Source of the DNA: Byssothecium circinans
Lineage: Eukaryota; Ascomycota; Dothideomycetes; Pleosporales; Massarinaceae
DNA length: 54,185 bases
Direction: 5' to 3'
NCBI GenBank assembly: GCA_010015675.1
Contig: ML977056.1
Coordinates: forward strand, 30,482-84,666
This document shows positions 20,558 to 32,083 of the stretch, piece by piece; positions within the stretch are counted from its first letter, which is position 1, and the number at the start of each line of letters is the position of its first letter. Made by a program: the position numbers and the translations under genes. The notes below the pieces were generated by a model, which ran no database searches, was not told where the DNA came from, and was given only the letters and a program-made list of their open reading frames with translations.

Positions 20558-23370
20558 TTTGTGTCCTTGGGCCGTTTGTCTTGGGTTCTGTCGCTGACCC
20601 ACAATGAGAGCGTCGGTGTGATCTGGGGAGAACCAAGCACTGGCGACTTGGGACTCGACAGGCAGTGTTTTTATGACCCTCGCCGTGCACACGGTAAGCA
20701 ATGGAGGACCTCGCGATGTGATCCGGTGCGTGGGGGAGGAGCTGTGCACCGATCCCGCCGGTGTCGCAAGGGCTTGGAGCGAATGGCGGTCGGGACGAGG
20801 AGCAAATCGGAAATCGGACCTGTAGGCCAATATGTCAGTATCAGAGGCGCACTGATGAGTTGAGGAGGGCATTGCGACCATGCTCGATGGCTATGAAGGG
20901 CAGTTTGGGGTGGGTGACGCTTCGCCCTCGTCGGCGCTCGGGTTGGATGAGGAGTGCAGGGCGCCAGGCATTGACAGCGACGACAGCGTCATGGCCCACC
21001 GTCCGAGGCCGTGATAAGTGCTGATGCGGTCGCATGGAGATAATGAAAGACTACTCACCAGCAATGCTGCTGTCTGGGCCAAATGAGCTGTGACGCTGTG
21101 CTGCGAGTGTTCCGTGTACCGCCGCTGAGCAGCAGTGGTTAGCGGAGGAGTGCGCTGCTGGGACGAGGAAAAGGAGGGGAGCAACTGTAGATGGAGCTCC
21201 CAAAAGCGCCGTGCAAAGGATCAAGGCTCACTAGGTAGTGATGTTTTGGGTGCCCACAGTTGAGTGGTCTGGTGAGGAGAGAGGGATGCCGACGATTGAA
21301 GACTGGAGAGCACGAGCACGGTTGAGCTTCTGATTAGCGAACGACTTACAGTACGCCAGCAGCCACCCAACCCACTTGCCGGCGACAAGAAGTCACTGAT
21401 GCGATCGCAAAGGCTGTTTCTTGATCGCCTTTGATTCTAGCGACAGTTTCAACTTGGGACAATTCACTGGGATGCGCAAGCGTTCAGAACAGCCCTCTAC
21501 ATGGGCGGATAACAGAGCGCCCGTCCAGGTCTGGTGTGCAACAGACGATACAACTACTGGTCAACAACCTATCTGTACACTGACCCTAGCATGGGACCGT
21601 TTTTGCATGCCTCTCAATGTTCGAGTCTGCTGAAGAAAGGCAGATCCGGAGGCGCCCTCTACGCGCCCCAATGACCTCCCACGGCGACGAATTGCGTGCC
21701 GCATAAACGCAAGTCGGTGGAGGAAGTAACAACGCAACATAGACTGCTACTGATATTGCTGCCATAGCTGCTCCCGGATGCGTTTGCGCTGGACCAATGA
21801 GATATGCAGCGCATCTCTGCTGGCAGAGACCTTTGCGCTTCGCCAAACCGTGCCAAACCGTGGAGCACCCTGATGCGCATTCGAACTCTACTGTACTCCG
21901 AGTCTGATTAGTTGGAGGATCGAGTTCCAAACCGTCAGCAGTCGATGTCCCGTTCCTCTCCCCAACTTTGGGTGCGCTGCGCATCGGATCTGGTGGTGAG
22001 CGAGGCGCGGCGTCTATTGAATCTCCGTGTTACGCCATCCCAAATATGTCCAGACCAGCGGTTCCTCAATACCATGACACCCTTCTATGCAGTATTATGG
22101 ATACCAGACGAAGGAAAAATATCCAGACCCTAGAGGCTCTTTGCGCTGAACTTGGGCAGTGGATGCTTGGCCCTGCATGACGAACGGGCTGCAGGCGCAT
22201 TTACCTACGTAGTGCTTCCGTGTCTCTCCAGATTGCATTATTTAACAGGCACAGCTTCCGGTTCAAAGCGTGCGGGATCAACAGTGACAGCTGTCCCGCG
22301 GTTTGCGCAAGCTGATATCGCGGCGAGGCTCGGCGGCTTTTGGCCAGGCGATGTATGAGTGGTGCAGCGTGATCTCGTCACTTGGCCCACGAATTCGGTA
22401 TGTCGGTGAAGAGGCAGCCCTCGGCCTCTGGCCCGCGTGGACAGACAAAGCCGCAGTCAAGGCCGCAGAACAACATTTGAACCCCCAGAAAGAGGATGGC
22501 TTGCCAAAGAAAACAAGATGCTACTTCAGGCACAGCGGGCGACCGTGGGCGAGGTAGCTGCAGGCGGACAGGTTTGAAACATGCTGCTGGCAATGTGGAT
22601 GATAGGTTGCGGGCGATCCGAAGGCGACTGCGGGGCCCGGCCGACCGCCTATGCGATTCCCGCAGCATCGCAAACAGGCACAGATATACGAGGGATGGTT
22701 TCGGTGGTTGTTGGGGCAATGGTGAGGACTTGCGGGCGTTGGAGGTTGTCGCGACAGTGTTGTCCCAGGTCACGGGAGCTGGCGTTCTCGCGCGCTGTTA
22801 TGAAGCTTGGCAGGTGGGATGGACGCGACTGCCGCGCACTCGACAGAGCCACGCAGTGAGTGAGTGCAAACTTCCCAAACACCTCGGAATGGTCTTTTTA
22901 TATCGTAGAGACATCTAGGGCATTTTATTGAGAAGATTTGTTTGTGGCGTCGATGTGCGCATGCCGTTCAAGCCTTCCATGCCCAGCGAGTTGGACGTGT
23001 CGGCAGGCGATGACGCACCTAGCATCCGTCGCTCGGACGACGGGGCAATCTTCGCTAAAGCGCCTAGTCCCGATCTGCCTTAGCGCTAAGACGCCCAAAC
23101 GGGATGTGCATGTGCGCGCGTCCGATCAACAAAACGATATTGTAAACAATTGCGACTCTCAAGTCTTTCACCACACCCACCCTCGTGCCGCCTGCGACCA
23201 TCTCGTGTATCTCATCGCCGCCGAATACTCCATAGATGGACAGTTAATTGATTTTAATACACGGCCATTGTCTCGACTCAATCGCCGCCGCCCGAGCGCA
23301 TTCCCCCTTCACATCATCTCAGCGCGCTGCAAACAGCAGCACCGCATTACCATAGGCCAAACGCGCAGAG
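20558..23370. other. 2.8-kb divergent intergenic region between zinc-cluster gene and cyclin gene
   Basis: Unusually long for this stretch. Many short open frames run on both strands, none with a recognisable domain. It probably includes long 5' UTRs for both genes. Long leaders are common for regulators and cell-cycle genes. No tRNA or repeat is seen. Confidence 0.4.
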
Positions 23371-25437
23371 ATGGACGCAAAAGTAAGTTATCCACCGTCA
23401 CCCACCTTTACTTGGCCTTCCACATCGCCATCACGGGTGCTTCTCTCTGCCTTGCTGCCGCCTTTTCCTGCTCTTCTTCGTCTCTCTCTCCTACTCCCTC
23501 CCGCTATCAGCACAAGCTCACAATTTCCTTACAGCCGCAACGACCACTCCGCGCCCTGCGTGTCCGGGACGAGAACGTCCAGCCCCAATTGCTGCTGAAC
23601 AAGACCATCCACCAGCGCAACAAGTCCACACCCGTCCTCTCCATGACGTCCCAGCAGCCGCAAAAGGTGAATCCAAACAAGCGCCAGGCGTTTGCCGATG
23701 TGAGCAATGTCGCCCGGATGGGACTTGTCAAGGACGACATGCTGGCAGCCGCCAAAGCCAAGGAGAACATCATTTCGAAGGATCCTGCCATTGTCTCCGC
23801 AAAGGAGCCAGCTAAGCCCACGGCACTGCTTCGACCGGCTCAGCGCCCTCTGACCCACGCTGCTTCCACGGCAAACATCTCTGCTGGCCCCCATGCACCA
23901 GCTACGAAGAAGATCGCGCTCGACGCCACCTCCCAGCCCACACACAAGGCTATCACGAAGAAGGCCACCACCGTCTTCCGGGAAGCTCCCTCAGAGCCCG
24001 CGACAAACTCCACCGTAGCCCCCCTGACATCGCGAGCACCCTCCAACGTCGACGTTCGTCCCTCCCAAGTAGCGCAGGCTGCGGGCTACAAGTCGACGGT
24101 ATATGAGAATGTTCAGTCAAAAGTGCTCAAGGAGCAGGTCTACCAGGTCCTCTCGAAGCCTGACATCGTTGCCAAGATCGCGCTCGACAGCAACATCACC
24201 AGCAATCTTATCGAGGCACAGCCAACCTACGAGTATGTCGACACGCTTGAGGAGAAGGCGCGTGCAATCGAACAAGAGCGCAACGATGAGCTCGCAAAGA
24301 CCAGCACCCTTAACGGCGGCGATGGTGAGGAATACTGGGATGAGGACGAGGAAGAAGAGTACTTTGACGCGGACGGCTACACGACGGCGCGTTCATTACG
24401 ATCTGCGCGCGACAACACCACCGGTGGCGTTACCCTCGTGCTGGCCCCTCGCATCACCGCTAAGTCGAAGCGGGAGCTGGAAGCTGCGAAGCTGTGGGTG
24501 GAAGCGCACATGAATGCAGACGATGTCGAAGACGAACTTTGGGATACGTCCATGGTCGCAGAGTACGGCGAGGAAATCTTTGAGTACATGCACACTCTCG
24601 AGGAGAAGATGAAGCCCAATGCCAGCTACATGGACCTCCAGGCAGAGATTCAGTGGTCCATGCGATCCGTCCTCATGGATTGGTTAGTTCAGGTCCACAA
24701 TCGCTTCACGCTGCTACCGGAGACTCTCTTCCTCGCGGTCAACTACGTCGACCGCTTCCTCTCTGCCAAGGTAGTTTCCTTGGGGAAGCTGCAGCTCGTT
24801 GGAGCTACTGCTCTCTTCCTTGCTGCCAAATACGAAGAAATCAACTGTCCTTCGGTGCAGGAGATCGTCTATATGGTGGATGGTGCCTACACCGTTGACG
24901 AAGTCCTCAAAGCTGAGCGCTTCATGCTCAGCATGCTCCAATTTGAGCTGGGCTGGCCAGGACCTATGAGCTTCCTTCGCCGCGTCAGCAAAGCAGATGA
25001 CTACGACGTGGAGACGCGAACTCTAGCCAAGTACTTCCTAGAGATCACCATCATGGATGAGCGCTTTGTCGGCTGTGTTCCGAGCTTTCTTGCCGCTGCT
25101 GCGCATTGCCTGGCGCGATTCATGCTGAAGAAGGGTGACTGGGTAAGATTTGGGATCATGAAATCGACGTTTGATCACGGCTAACACGCAACAGTCTCAA
25201 GCACATATCCACTATTCCGGATACACCCTCGCACAGCTCCGCCAGCTTCTGTCCGTCATGCTCGAATGTTGCGAGAGCCCGCAGAAGCATCACGCCGCCG
25301 TCTTCGACAAGTACACGGACAAGCGATACAAGCGAGCATCCGTCTACGTCGAGACGGAGATCAGCAGGGGCTTCCAGCTTCCTTTCGGGTCCAGGGACAG
25401 CTTTGCCAGCCAAGGTCAGATCTGGAAGCGAAAGTGA
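23371..25437 (+). CDS. B-type (G2/mitotic) cyclin
   Basis: Regulatory subunit of Cdk1 driving mitotic entry. Three exons: 23371-23382 (only 12 nt, MDAK), 23535-25142 and 25195-25437. The introns are 152 and 52 bp with donors GTAAGT/GTAAGA and acceptors ACAG; all joins are phase 0, giving 620 aa. The second intron has CTAAC just before its acceptor. The cyclin box starts with MRSVLMDWLVQVHNRF and LAVNYVDRFL, then LFLAAKYEEI; the C-terminal cyclin fold runs to HIHYSGYTLAQL and the end. Two likely APC/C degrons lie in the N-terminus: a destruction-box-like RQAFADVSN at 54-62, with Phe in place of the usual Leu, and a KEN box at 80-82. The 12-nt first exon means gene finders may truncate the protein. 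The long open frame upstream of 23371 is untranslated leader plus intron 1. Confidence 0.9.
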
Positions 25438-26536
25438 ATACAAACATCCCGTGCGGACATTGGCTTAAGCCCTTTCTGACGCAAAGTGTTCTAGGAGCCG
25501 TCTTGTCATGACTGGACTGCGCTACCTTGCACCGCCGTCATCTAGGGGTCAAACCAAAGCCGACTACGACAATACCAATCGACAATTCTTGCATTCTTGT
25601 TTATTGTTCCACGACTCTCAGCATTTTGGTGGCCTTGTAGAGCACCATCATGCAGCGGCTCGGTCTTCCAACCCTTCGTTTCCTCACTCCTCCACGGCGG
25701 TTCCTCATGGCGTTTACGGCTTCCCGGTCTAAATCTCTTACACTGTCAACCAGTCAATTCTCAATCGCTACCGTCTCTCAACAAATTTCCTTACTTGAGG
25801 CGTGTACGACATTTTCGTTGATTGAATATCTGGAGTCAACATGGTGGATCTTTCCGGCGTGTCAAGAGCAGGACCGTGCGGATTCCATTTCATTACCTTC
25901 CACTCTGGCTGTAAGTCTTTTTCCGGGCCTTTTTTCTTTTCTCTTTTCCTTTCTTGCATTGCGAGCGTGGTGGATGGACATGGTATAACTCACGACCCGA
26001 GACGAAGTCATGAAAGCTCGAAGCCCTTCCCATACAATTAATTCCTCACCACCATCCCAAAGTGGAGCATAGATTTCTACAGGGTGCTCCTTCTTATTTC
26101 CTTTCTGGTGTATTCGGCGAGGTTTTCTCGTATAGAGGGAAATTCTTTCCGTGGCAATGACGCCGATTCGCAGGCGTGGCTAGGAATTTGACGTGGGAGT
26201 TTTTCGGCTCGTACAAAGAAAAAACGAGATATGCTTAAACTTCAATCACCTCCCTCTATTCTCTGTGTGAAGCCTATGCCTGATATATTGAAATATAGCA
26301 CACCTATGCGGAGTGTCTAGATGTTATTGAAGATCATACACTTTGCCGTCGTGGTCGATCTGGGCAGCCAAGGGCTGCGCTTATCATTTATCTGATTTGG
26401 GGCAAGTTGAGCCGAGGCGCGAATTATCTCTAACTTCAAAACTTCCCTCAATTTCACACCGACGAACTCCACTCCCCCACCAAACACCCCAGACTCACCC
26501 GCGTAATCGCATACTGGCCATCTCTATCCATCCACC
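25438..26536. other. Intergenic region after the cyclin gene
   Basis: 1.1 kb with a long pyrimidine tract around 25,915-25,960. An open frame at 25,650-25,988 begins with ATG but has no domain and runs through the pyrimidine tract; I do not call it a gene. Confidence 0.4.
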
Positions 26537-27145
26537 ATGGCGACACCCATGCCTACGCCTACCTCACAAGCACCCCAAGCGCCACTCACGCCCGACCAAC
26601 GCCTCGCGCTCGAACAAAAAGCGCGCTACGACCGCATAACGCGCAACCTCGCCATCGGCGGCCTAATCGCATGTCCCGTGATCGCGCTCCTCCCGCCCCG
26701 CAAACTGGACCTCTACACTTTCTCCCTCAGCATAGGCTTCTACCTATCCGCCGACCATCTCGCAGAGTCGTATACCGGACGGCCGCTGTATCAGCAGTTC
26801 AGATGGGGGGTGCCTAGCATAAGCGCGCTGCCGACGGAGAAGGCAGAGGAGACGAGTCGGCTGATTCGGGAGCGGAGGGAACGGGAGGAGGTGGAGAGGG
26901 TGCGGAGGGAAGGGCTGGAAGGCCTGAGGAAGGCAGAGGAGAGGAGGCCGTTTTGGTATAAAGTGTGGATGGGAGGGGAGGGGGAGGGGTGGAAGGAGAA
27001 GAGGATGGAGGAGGAGAGGAAGGCGTTGGAGGAGGGGAAGAGTTATACGGATATTATCTTTGGGCAGATTTGGGAGGTTTGGAATTGGGATGAGAAGAAG
27101 GAGGATGAGGGGACGGGGGAGGGGAAGGGGAAGAAGGGTGAGTGA
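26537..27145 (+). CDS. Small membrane protein, conserved in fungi (often labelled rhomboid-family)
   Basis: Single exon, 202 aa, ATG in a good context (CCACCATGG). Two hydrophobic segments, about residues 36-52 (NLAIGGLIACPVIALL) and 57-72 (LDLYTFSLSIGFYLSA), suggest a hairpin membrane anchor joined by PPRKLD. The rest is a highly charged helical tail (Glu/Arg-rich from residue 95) ending in a Lys/Glu/Gly-rich stretch. Fungal homologues are often annotated as rhomboid family membrane protein. No rhomboid catalytic Ser (GxSG) or His is visible, so proteolysis is not supported. The role is unknown; mitochondrial membrane is possible but a guess. Confidence 0.68.
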   Translation: MATPMPTPTSQAPQAPLTPDQRLALEQKARYDRITRNLAIGGLIACPVIALLPPRKLDLYTFSLSIGFYLSADHLAESYTGRPLYQQFRWGVPSISALPTEKAEETSRLIRERREREEVERVRREGLEGLRKAEERRPFWYKVWMGGEGEGWKEKRMEEERKALEEGKSYTDIIFGQIWEVWNWDEKKEDEGTGEGKGKKGE

Positions 27146-27335
27146 GGCTTGGGAGACTCCGGGATTCGGATATTTTAGTTGGGTATGTTATAATGGCTGT
27201 ATTGTACTTGTAGGATAAGGTCGATTGTGGGAGTTGTGCAGATTGTTGGAGGACAGTATGCATGGAAAACTGGTTGGAATTTGTCCCAATTGCTATTATG
27301 CTCAATGATTTGAAGTTATCCGCTCTGACCCAGCA

Positions 27336-27377
27336 CCGTTCGCCACCGTCCGCGAACAGTTCGCAACCGTTAAGACC
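27336..27377. repeat. Left-end iterons of copy A
   Basis: Contains CACCGTTCGCCACCGTCCGC followed by GAACAGTTC at 27,354-27,362 and GCAACCGTT. The same words, tripled, are at the left end of copy B, and in inverted form at the right ends of both copies. Confidence 0.7.
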
Positions 27378-27473
27378 TTCAAATTCCACACGCATCCAGT
27401 TACTTCATGCCTTTCGCTATCCCACCCACTAATTGATCTAATGCTGACAGTAAACCTATCCTCCAAAATGCAG

Positions 27474-30400
27474 CTAGTTGTCAATCTCCATAGGATCATC
27501 TGCAGTGCAACCCTCTGGCAGCAAGGGATCCAGACCGTCAATGACATAGGCGTACCGTCTAATACTCCTCCAATCCACCTGCGCTCCATCTACTGTACTG
27601 ATTACAGCTTCACCATCCTTCTCACCCTCTTGAATCTGCTTCTTCGTGGCTTGCTTGAAATGTTGCTTTTGGAGGATGGTGAGCTCTGAAGGACAACGAG
27701 CATTGCATAGGATCAAGCCCGTCGTGAGAGAGGCAAGTTGACCGATTCGGTAGATTCTAAACAGGAACTGATCTTGTTTTGCGACCCTGTCCTGCGGCTC
27801 TACCAGTACGACCGTGTCTGCCTCCACTAGAGTGATGGATTCTGCAAAGGCCGTCACTGAGGCAAGGAGAATAAAGCGACTGTCTTCGGATCGCCATCGG
27901 TCAGCAGTCCTGCTTCGCTCGATTTTATTCTCGTGGCCAGCACAGTAAGCGATCGCCTCCTCTCCAAACTCATTCGTAAGCGCCTCGCGGAGCAGCATAA
28001 GGACGACTGGTTTGTATGATCCAATCAGAATCTTGCAGGGTTGAGGTTTTGGCGGGTTCGTTGGAGCACCGTAAACTGCGCGCACGCCAGTCCTCTGCTT
28101 TGTGTCGCGGCATAGACCAATGATAGTTTTTAGTTTTTCACTGTCTGCGATGCACGTTGTCAGGTTCTCTGTTAGAGGCCATCTCCCCGCCGGTGCGTCG
28201 GGCTGTCGGATCTTGTCGTAGCCTGTCATTCGCTCGGCGCTTATCTCCTTCACGAACTTTGCGGAACCCTTGAGGTATGCTGAGTCTTTATTAAACTTCC
28301 TCCCATCTCTTTCCGCAATTTCCTTAGCCCGCACCATCCATTTCTCTACGATCATGCCTTTCAAATGCGCGAGGCCGGGGAACGTCGCAATTGCTTGTTG
28401 CTCGTGTCGGCTAAAGAACTCGCCAACAACTTGCTTAAACGCGCCTGATGGTGTAGCGCCGTTCCTTAACGTCGCGAGATCGGAGATGGCTTTCCTGATT
28501 GTGTCGCGCCATGTGTCATTTTGGCAGCCCACAAACTCAGTCTTGAACTGACCTTCAATTGCTGCAATCTTTCGCCCCCATGGATCCCGTGTCTTGAGCG
28601 TTCGCCGAATCATGAAAAGCGGGAGTATTTCGTGTCCAAGCTTAATCGCGTTGCGCCATTGTTCGCTCTCGTAGATTTCATCGTGAGGACTCTTAGCAAT
28701 TCTGTCCGCCATTCTCTTCCAGGCGTTGGAACTGTCGATGCCCTTCTCGTCGATTAGATCCTCCAGTTGAGGTACTTGGAACTCCAGCACTACCTCGCCG
28801 GTGCCCTTCTCACGATCATACTTTGCCACCCAAGTCGCCCAATTACCATACGGATTGCCCTCCTCTTTGTCCCTCCTTGCGACTTCAACATTCAAGTAGG
28901 CTTCCCAGCTCGCCTCTGACCCGTCTCCATCGTATTCGGGGGTACGCTCGAGTATGCCTTCTTTCCATCTTGCAATATCTGGGAATGGTTTCTTTGCGCT
29001 GATCTGCGGCGGTTTGTTGACCGCAGTAGACATTCCGACCATACCCCTTCTGATGAGAATGTACATCTCTTGAAGGCCCGTCTCCATTGGTGTGCCTGAT
29101 AAGCCCCAGACTTTGAACGGCATATTTTGATTTGCGTTGCGGAGGTGGTCGTAGAATTTAGGGAACGTTGTATGCTCTCCCTTGGCATTGTGATACTCAT
29201 CGTACACAATACGACCGAAGACAATTCGATTCTGGATTGACCAATTTTTGACGGCATGTCTTTCTATCCATTGTCCTCTGGTGGTTGGTCGGTAGTATTC
29301 TTTTCTCGTTGTCTGGACTTTGACAACGCTGAGAGGGTATATCGTGTTTCCAGCCACAGAATTCCCTATGCCGATTCGAGAGATGAAGGAGTTGTGGCCT
29401 ACTATGAGGAAAAAACGACCGGCAGACGGCGCTGGTCTCCGAGGCGTCGATCCAGTAAAGTTCTCGAATTCTTCCATTTCATGCAGTTTGTATTCGGTCT
29501 CCATTGTCGTCCGGTTGCCAGCGGAAACTTTAGACGACTCTCGGGCCCCAGGTGCGTTGTTCCTGCTATTCAACCATTCATCGAGGTTGGTGGCAATCCG
29601 CATCTCGGACAGCTCATCCTCTGTAGGTGGCGGTAGGGCACTGTCTTTGTTTTTCATACAAAAGCAGAACCGCATAGGATATTTGCATTGGACCGTATGC
29701 ATGTAGTACGAGCCGACAAGCCACTGCTTGACCTCTTCCAGCCATGCATTCACCGAAGTACCAGCTCCCGAGATGAGGGTGACAGCCAGCCGTGGCGGTT
29801 TGCTGCCGAAGGGACAGTCTTGCTCGCAGACGCAGCGAAAAGTTCGCTCGTAGCGGGAGGGGCAGCGGTCGTCTAGACGAAGGTTTTCGTGGTTTCGGAT
29901 GTTGTGGCGGGAATTGTCTTGAAGTTTCTTCGCTCTCCTCCACTCCAACCATAGCAGCAAGTGCACATGTCCCACTACAAGCATGAGCAACATCGTCCTA
30001 GTTTTTCCCATCCCCATCATGTTGCCCAGGACTCCGCCATTTCTCCAGGAGATCTCCATCATATACATGTGGAATGCCTCTGTCAGCTGATAGGGCGTGA
30101 ATTGTACATTTGGTAGGTGCCATTGCCGGGGCAGTTCGATGTAGGTCTCGTTTTTCATCTGGTCAAGGCTAACGCCGAAGAATGTAGCTGCCTGGCTCCA
30201 ATCGTCCAAGGTGCATCGCTCGATCTTTCGCCCAACTTTGTTCATGAGCTCGTCGTTAGCCCTGGTGAGAAGTTAGTGATCAGTTACCGTTTGTCTCTGT
30301 AGGGAACCGTTCACTTACTTCGAATTCATGATGGCCCTTCTCTTGTCCGCCTCTTCATTCAATCGTGCCTTTTCCTCGTCAACCTCATTGTCTTCTTCAT

Positions 30401-31871
30401 CCGGATCCTTTATCTCTTCTGCATCTGACACTATCTCTAGTGCCTCTTGGTTCGCAGGCGGCACCGGCAGTGGGGACTTGGACGGTCGAGCACCGTTATT
30501 CGGAGGGATGTTCTTGGTCGCGTTGTGTTGGGGTTTTGTTTTGGTCGTATCATTTGCAGCATGAGATGACTTTTCTGCAACCTTCTTTCCGGTAGAATTT
30601 CCATCCTTGGTCGCTTTTTCGACCTTCTCGCCCCCCTTTTTCTCGTTCCTCTTCCTGTTTGTATGAGCCTTCTTGCGAGTTTGGCGGGTCTTCGCGTTTT
30701 GGGATTTGTCGCTGTTGGGTTCAGGCTCCGAGCCGGAGCGTTCACCTAGAGTGGAAGAACTTTCCGAATTGGACTTCGGCAAATAAGACGATCCTTGGGA
30801 GGATTCTCGTAGATCGGACTTCTCCTCAGTGCGTGGCAAATGGAACGACTCTTGTGACGGTCCCGGACTGTTATGGGCGGTCTTGGTCTCTTCCTCGAAC
30901 GGGCGCTTCTTGTCTCGAATTGGGCTTTCCTGTATTGCTGCTAATAGTTAGACTATGCACTCAAAACCTTTTATAGCTACATCGACAATGTACTTACTAG
31001 TAGGATTGAGCACATGAACCATCACGTTCCCATATTGCTTTGTCGTTAGGCACCTCTGAACATAGCCTTGCCATGTTGCTTGGGTTGTGATGGGTGAAGA
31101 ATCAATCGGGCTAGTCAATGTAGAGACTCCTCTCTTAAAGTGCGGGATCTTGAGTTCAAGTCGCGCTAGGAGTCGCTCGAAGCTCAGATCATCCACTTCC
31201 ATATCTTCTTGAAATCCCCTCACACCGTCGTCGGTGTCCTTGTCGAACGGGTCCCATATTGTCCATGTTGATATTGAGAGGAGAACGTTGTTGTTGGTCT
31301 GGTCCACGATGTGTATTATTACATCGCGAATGGATAGGTCCGAGGTTCGTAGGCTCATCTGACCCAGCTGCACAGACCCATGAGAGGATGCGGAGCTGCT
31401 GCGTCGGCGGCGGTCCACATCGTCAATCTTTTCTCCACCTGCATCGGTCATTTCGGTGTCGCCATCTTTTTTCACCACGGGAGGCTTTGACCATTTGTCT
31501 AACTTCTTTAGTTCCGTAAGTATTGTACTGGCCGTCGCATCTCGTGCCTCCGGCGGGACAGCTGGATGTCGGAAGCGCGGGAACTCCACGTCATGGAACC
31601 ATTGAAGGTGAAAGCCTTGTCGTTTGAACATGCGTGTATTGCTCTGCGTGCTGCCCTTTGCCACTGCCTGTTCGTACACCTCTTTCTCTTTCAGATATTG
31701 ACGCAGGTCGTCGACGAGGCTCTTCCATGTATCGTCATCGATTCCCCATGCAGCCTTGGTATTCCCCACTGATGCGTAACGGTTCGGTGGTGGTATAACC
31801 GTAGACCAGTCGACACCTGGGTCAGGACTCCATTCGTCCGTTGCAGATGTGTTTAGTTGACTTCCCGTCAT
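27474..31871 (-). CDS. SNF2-family ATPase encoded by the repeated element, intact
   Basis: Three exons: 31871-30998, 30940-30319 and 30261-27474. The two introns are 57 bp (donors GTAAGT) and the joins keep frame, giving 1,427 aa. Residues 1-291 are a domain also found as the stand-alone protein at 45,386-46,555. Residues about 292-499 are a Lys/Ser-rich linker, with the basic RDKKRP near its start and an acidic patch near its end. The ATPase follows: Walker A GMGKT at 582-586, motif Ia-like PRLAVTLISG, motif II DEYH at 853-856, motif III-like GLSGTP at 885-890, and motif VI YRIGQ at 1336-1340 in the usual SNF2 spacing before the C-terminus. SNF2 proteins are dsDNA translocases that remodel chromatin or displace proteins; the substrate here is unknown. 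Cys-rich spots (CVCEQDC, CKYPMRFCFC) sit between Ia and II. Intron 1 has a TAG/CAG tandem acceptor (NAGNAG). Its copy-B homologue is a pseudogene. Confidence 0.85.
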
Positions 31872-31883
31872 CGTAGGGTCGCG

Positions 31884-32083
31884 CTACTGATGGCTTTGTG
31901 TCGCGGTCGTGCTCGCCGATGTCTCACCGCAGCCTTCTATCGGTTCGAGGCCTGTCTCAGGTTAATACATTGTGATATTGTCTGGCGCGTGATGCTTAGA
32001 TACTTGCCTTGCCTGTAGGTGATCGTATGGGCCTCGCAGTCGCTACTCTCGTCGTCGTATGCCCAGAGTTTCCACTCAATCAT
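31884..32083 (-). CDS. 47-aa microprotein ORF with GC-AG intron, just upstream of the SNF2 gene (copy A)
   Basis: Two exons: 32083-32008 and 31951-31884. The 56-bp intron has donor GCAAGT, acceptor GACAG and a TTAAC branch-like site. The spliced frame has 47 codons, begins MIEWKLWAYDDESSDCEAH, and ends with a TAG 12 nt before the SNF2 ATG, in the same frame. Copy B keeps the same ATG, exon lengths (76 and 68 nt), intron borders and stop, with 7 of 47 residues changed. The peptide is acidic with aromatic residues near its start and Ser/Thr near its end; no known domain. It may be a uORF controlling the ATPase, a separate small protein on a bicistronic mRNA, or an N-terminal extension reached by readthrough of the TAG. 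Missed by ORF-length cut-offs. Confidence 0.55.

Noticed and set aside
20558..20881. N-terminal extension of the zinc-cluster protein to the ATG at 20,881
   Set aside because: Possible, but the added residues look non-coding. Kept as an alternative only.
22938..23370. Upstream in-frame extension of the cyclin protein to a 748-aa frame
   Set aside because: The frame crosses the 152-bp intron. The 12-nt first exon at 23,371 joins in frame at 23,535 and gives a sensible N-terminus.
25650..25988. 112-aa frame after the cyclin gene
   Set aside because: Runs through a pyrimidine tract, with no recognisable domain; likely chance.
30315..30839. Separate 174-aa Lys/Ser-rich gene
   Set aside because: It joins in frame to the exons on both sides through GT-AG introns and is exon 2 of the SNF2-family gene.
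30948..31871. Separate 307-aa gene
   Set aside because: Its last codons run into a GTAAGT donor; it is exon 1 of the SNF2-family gene.
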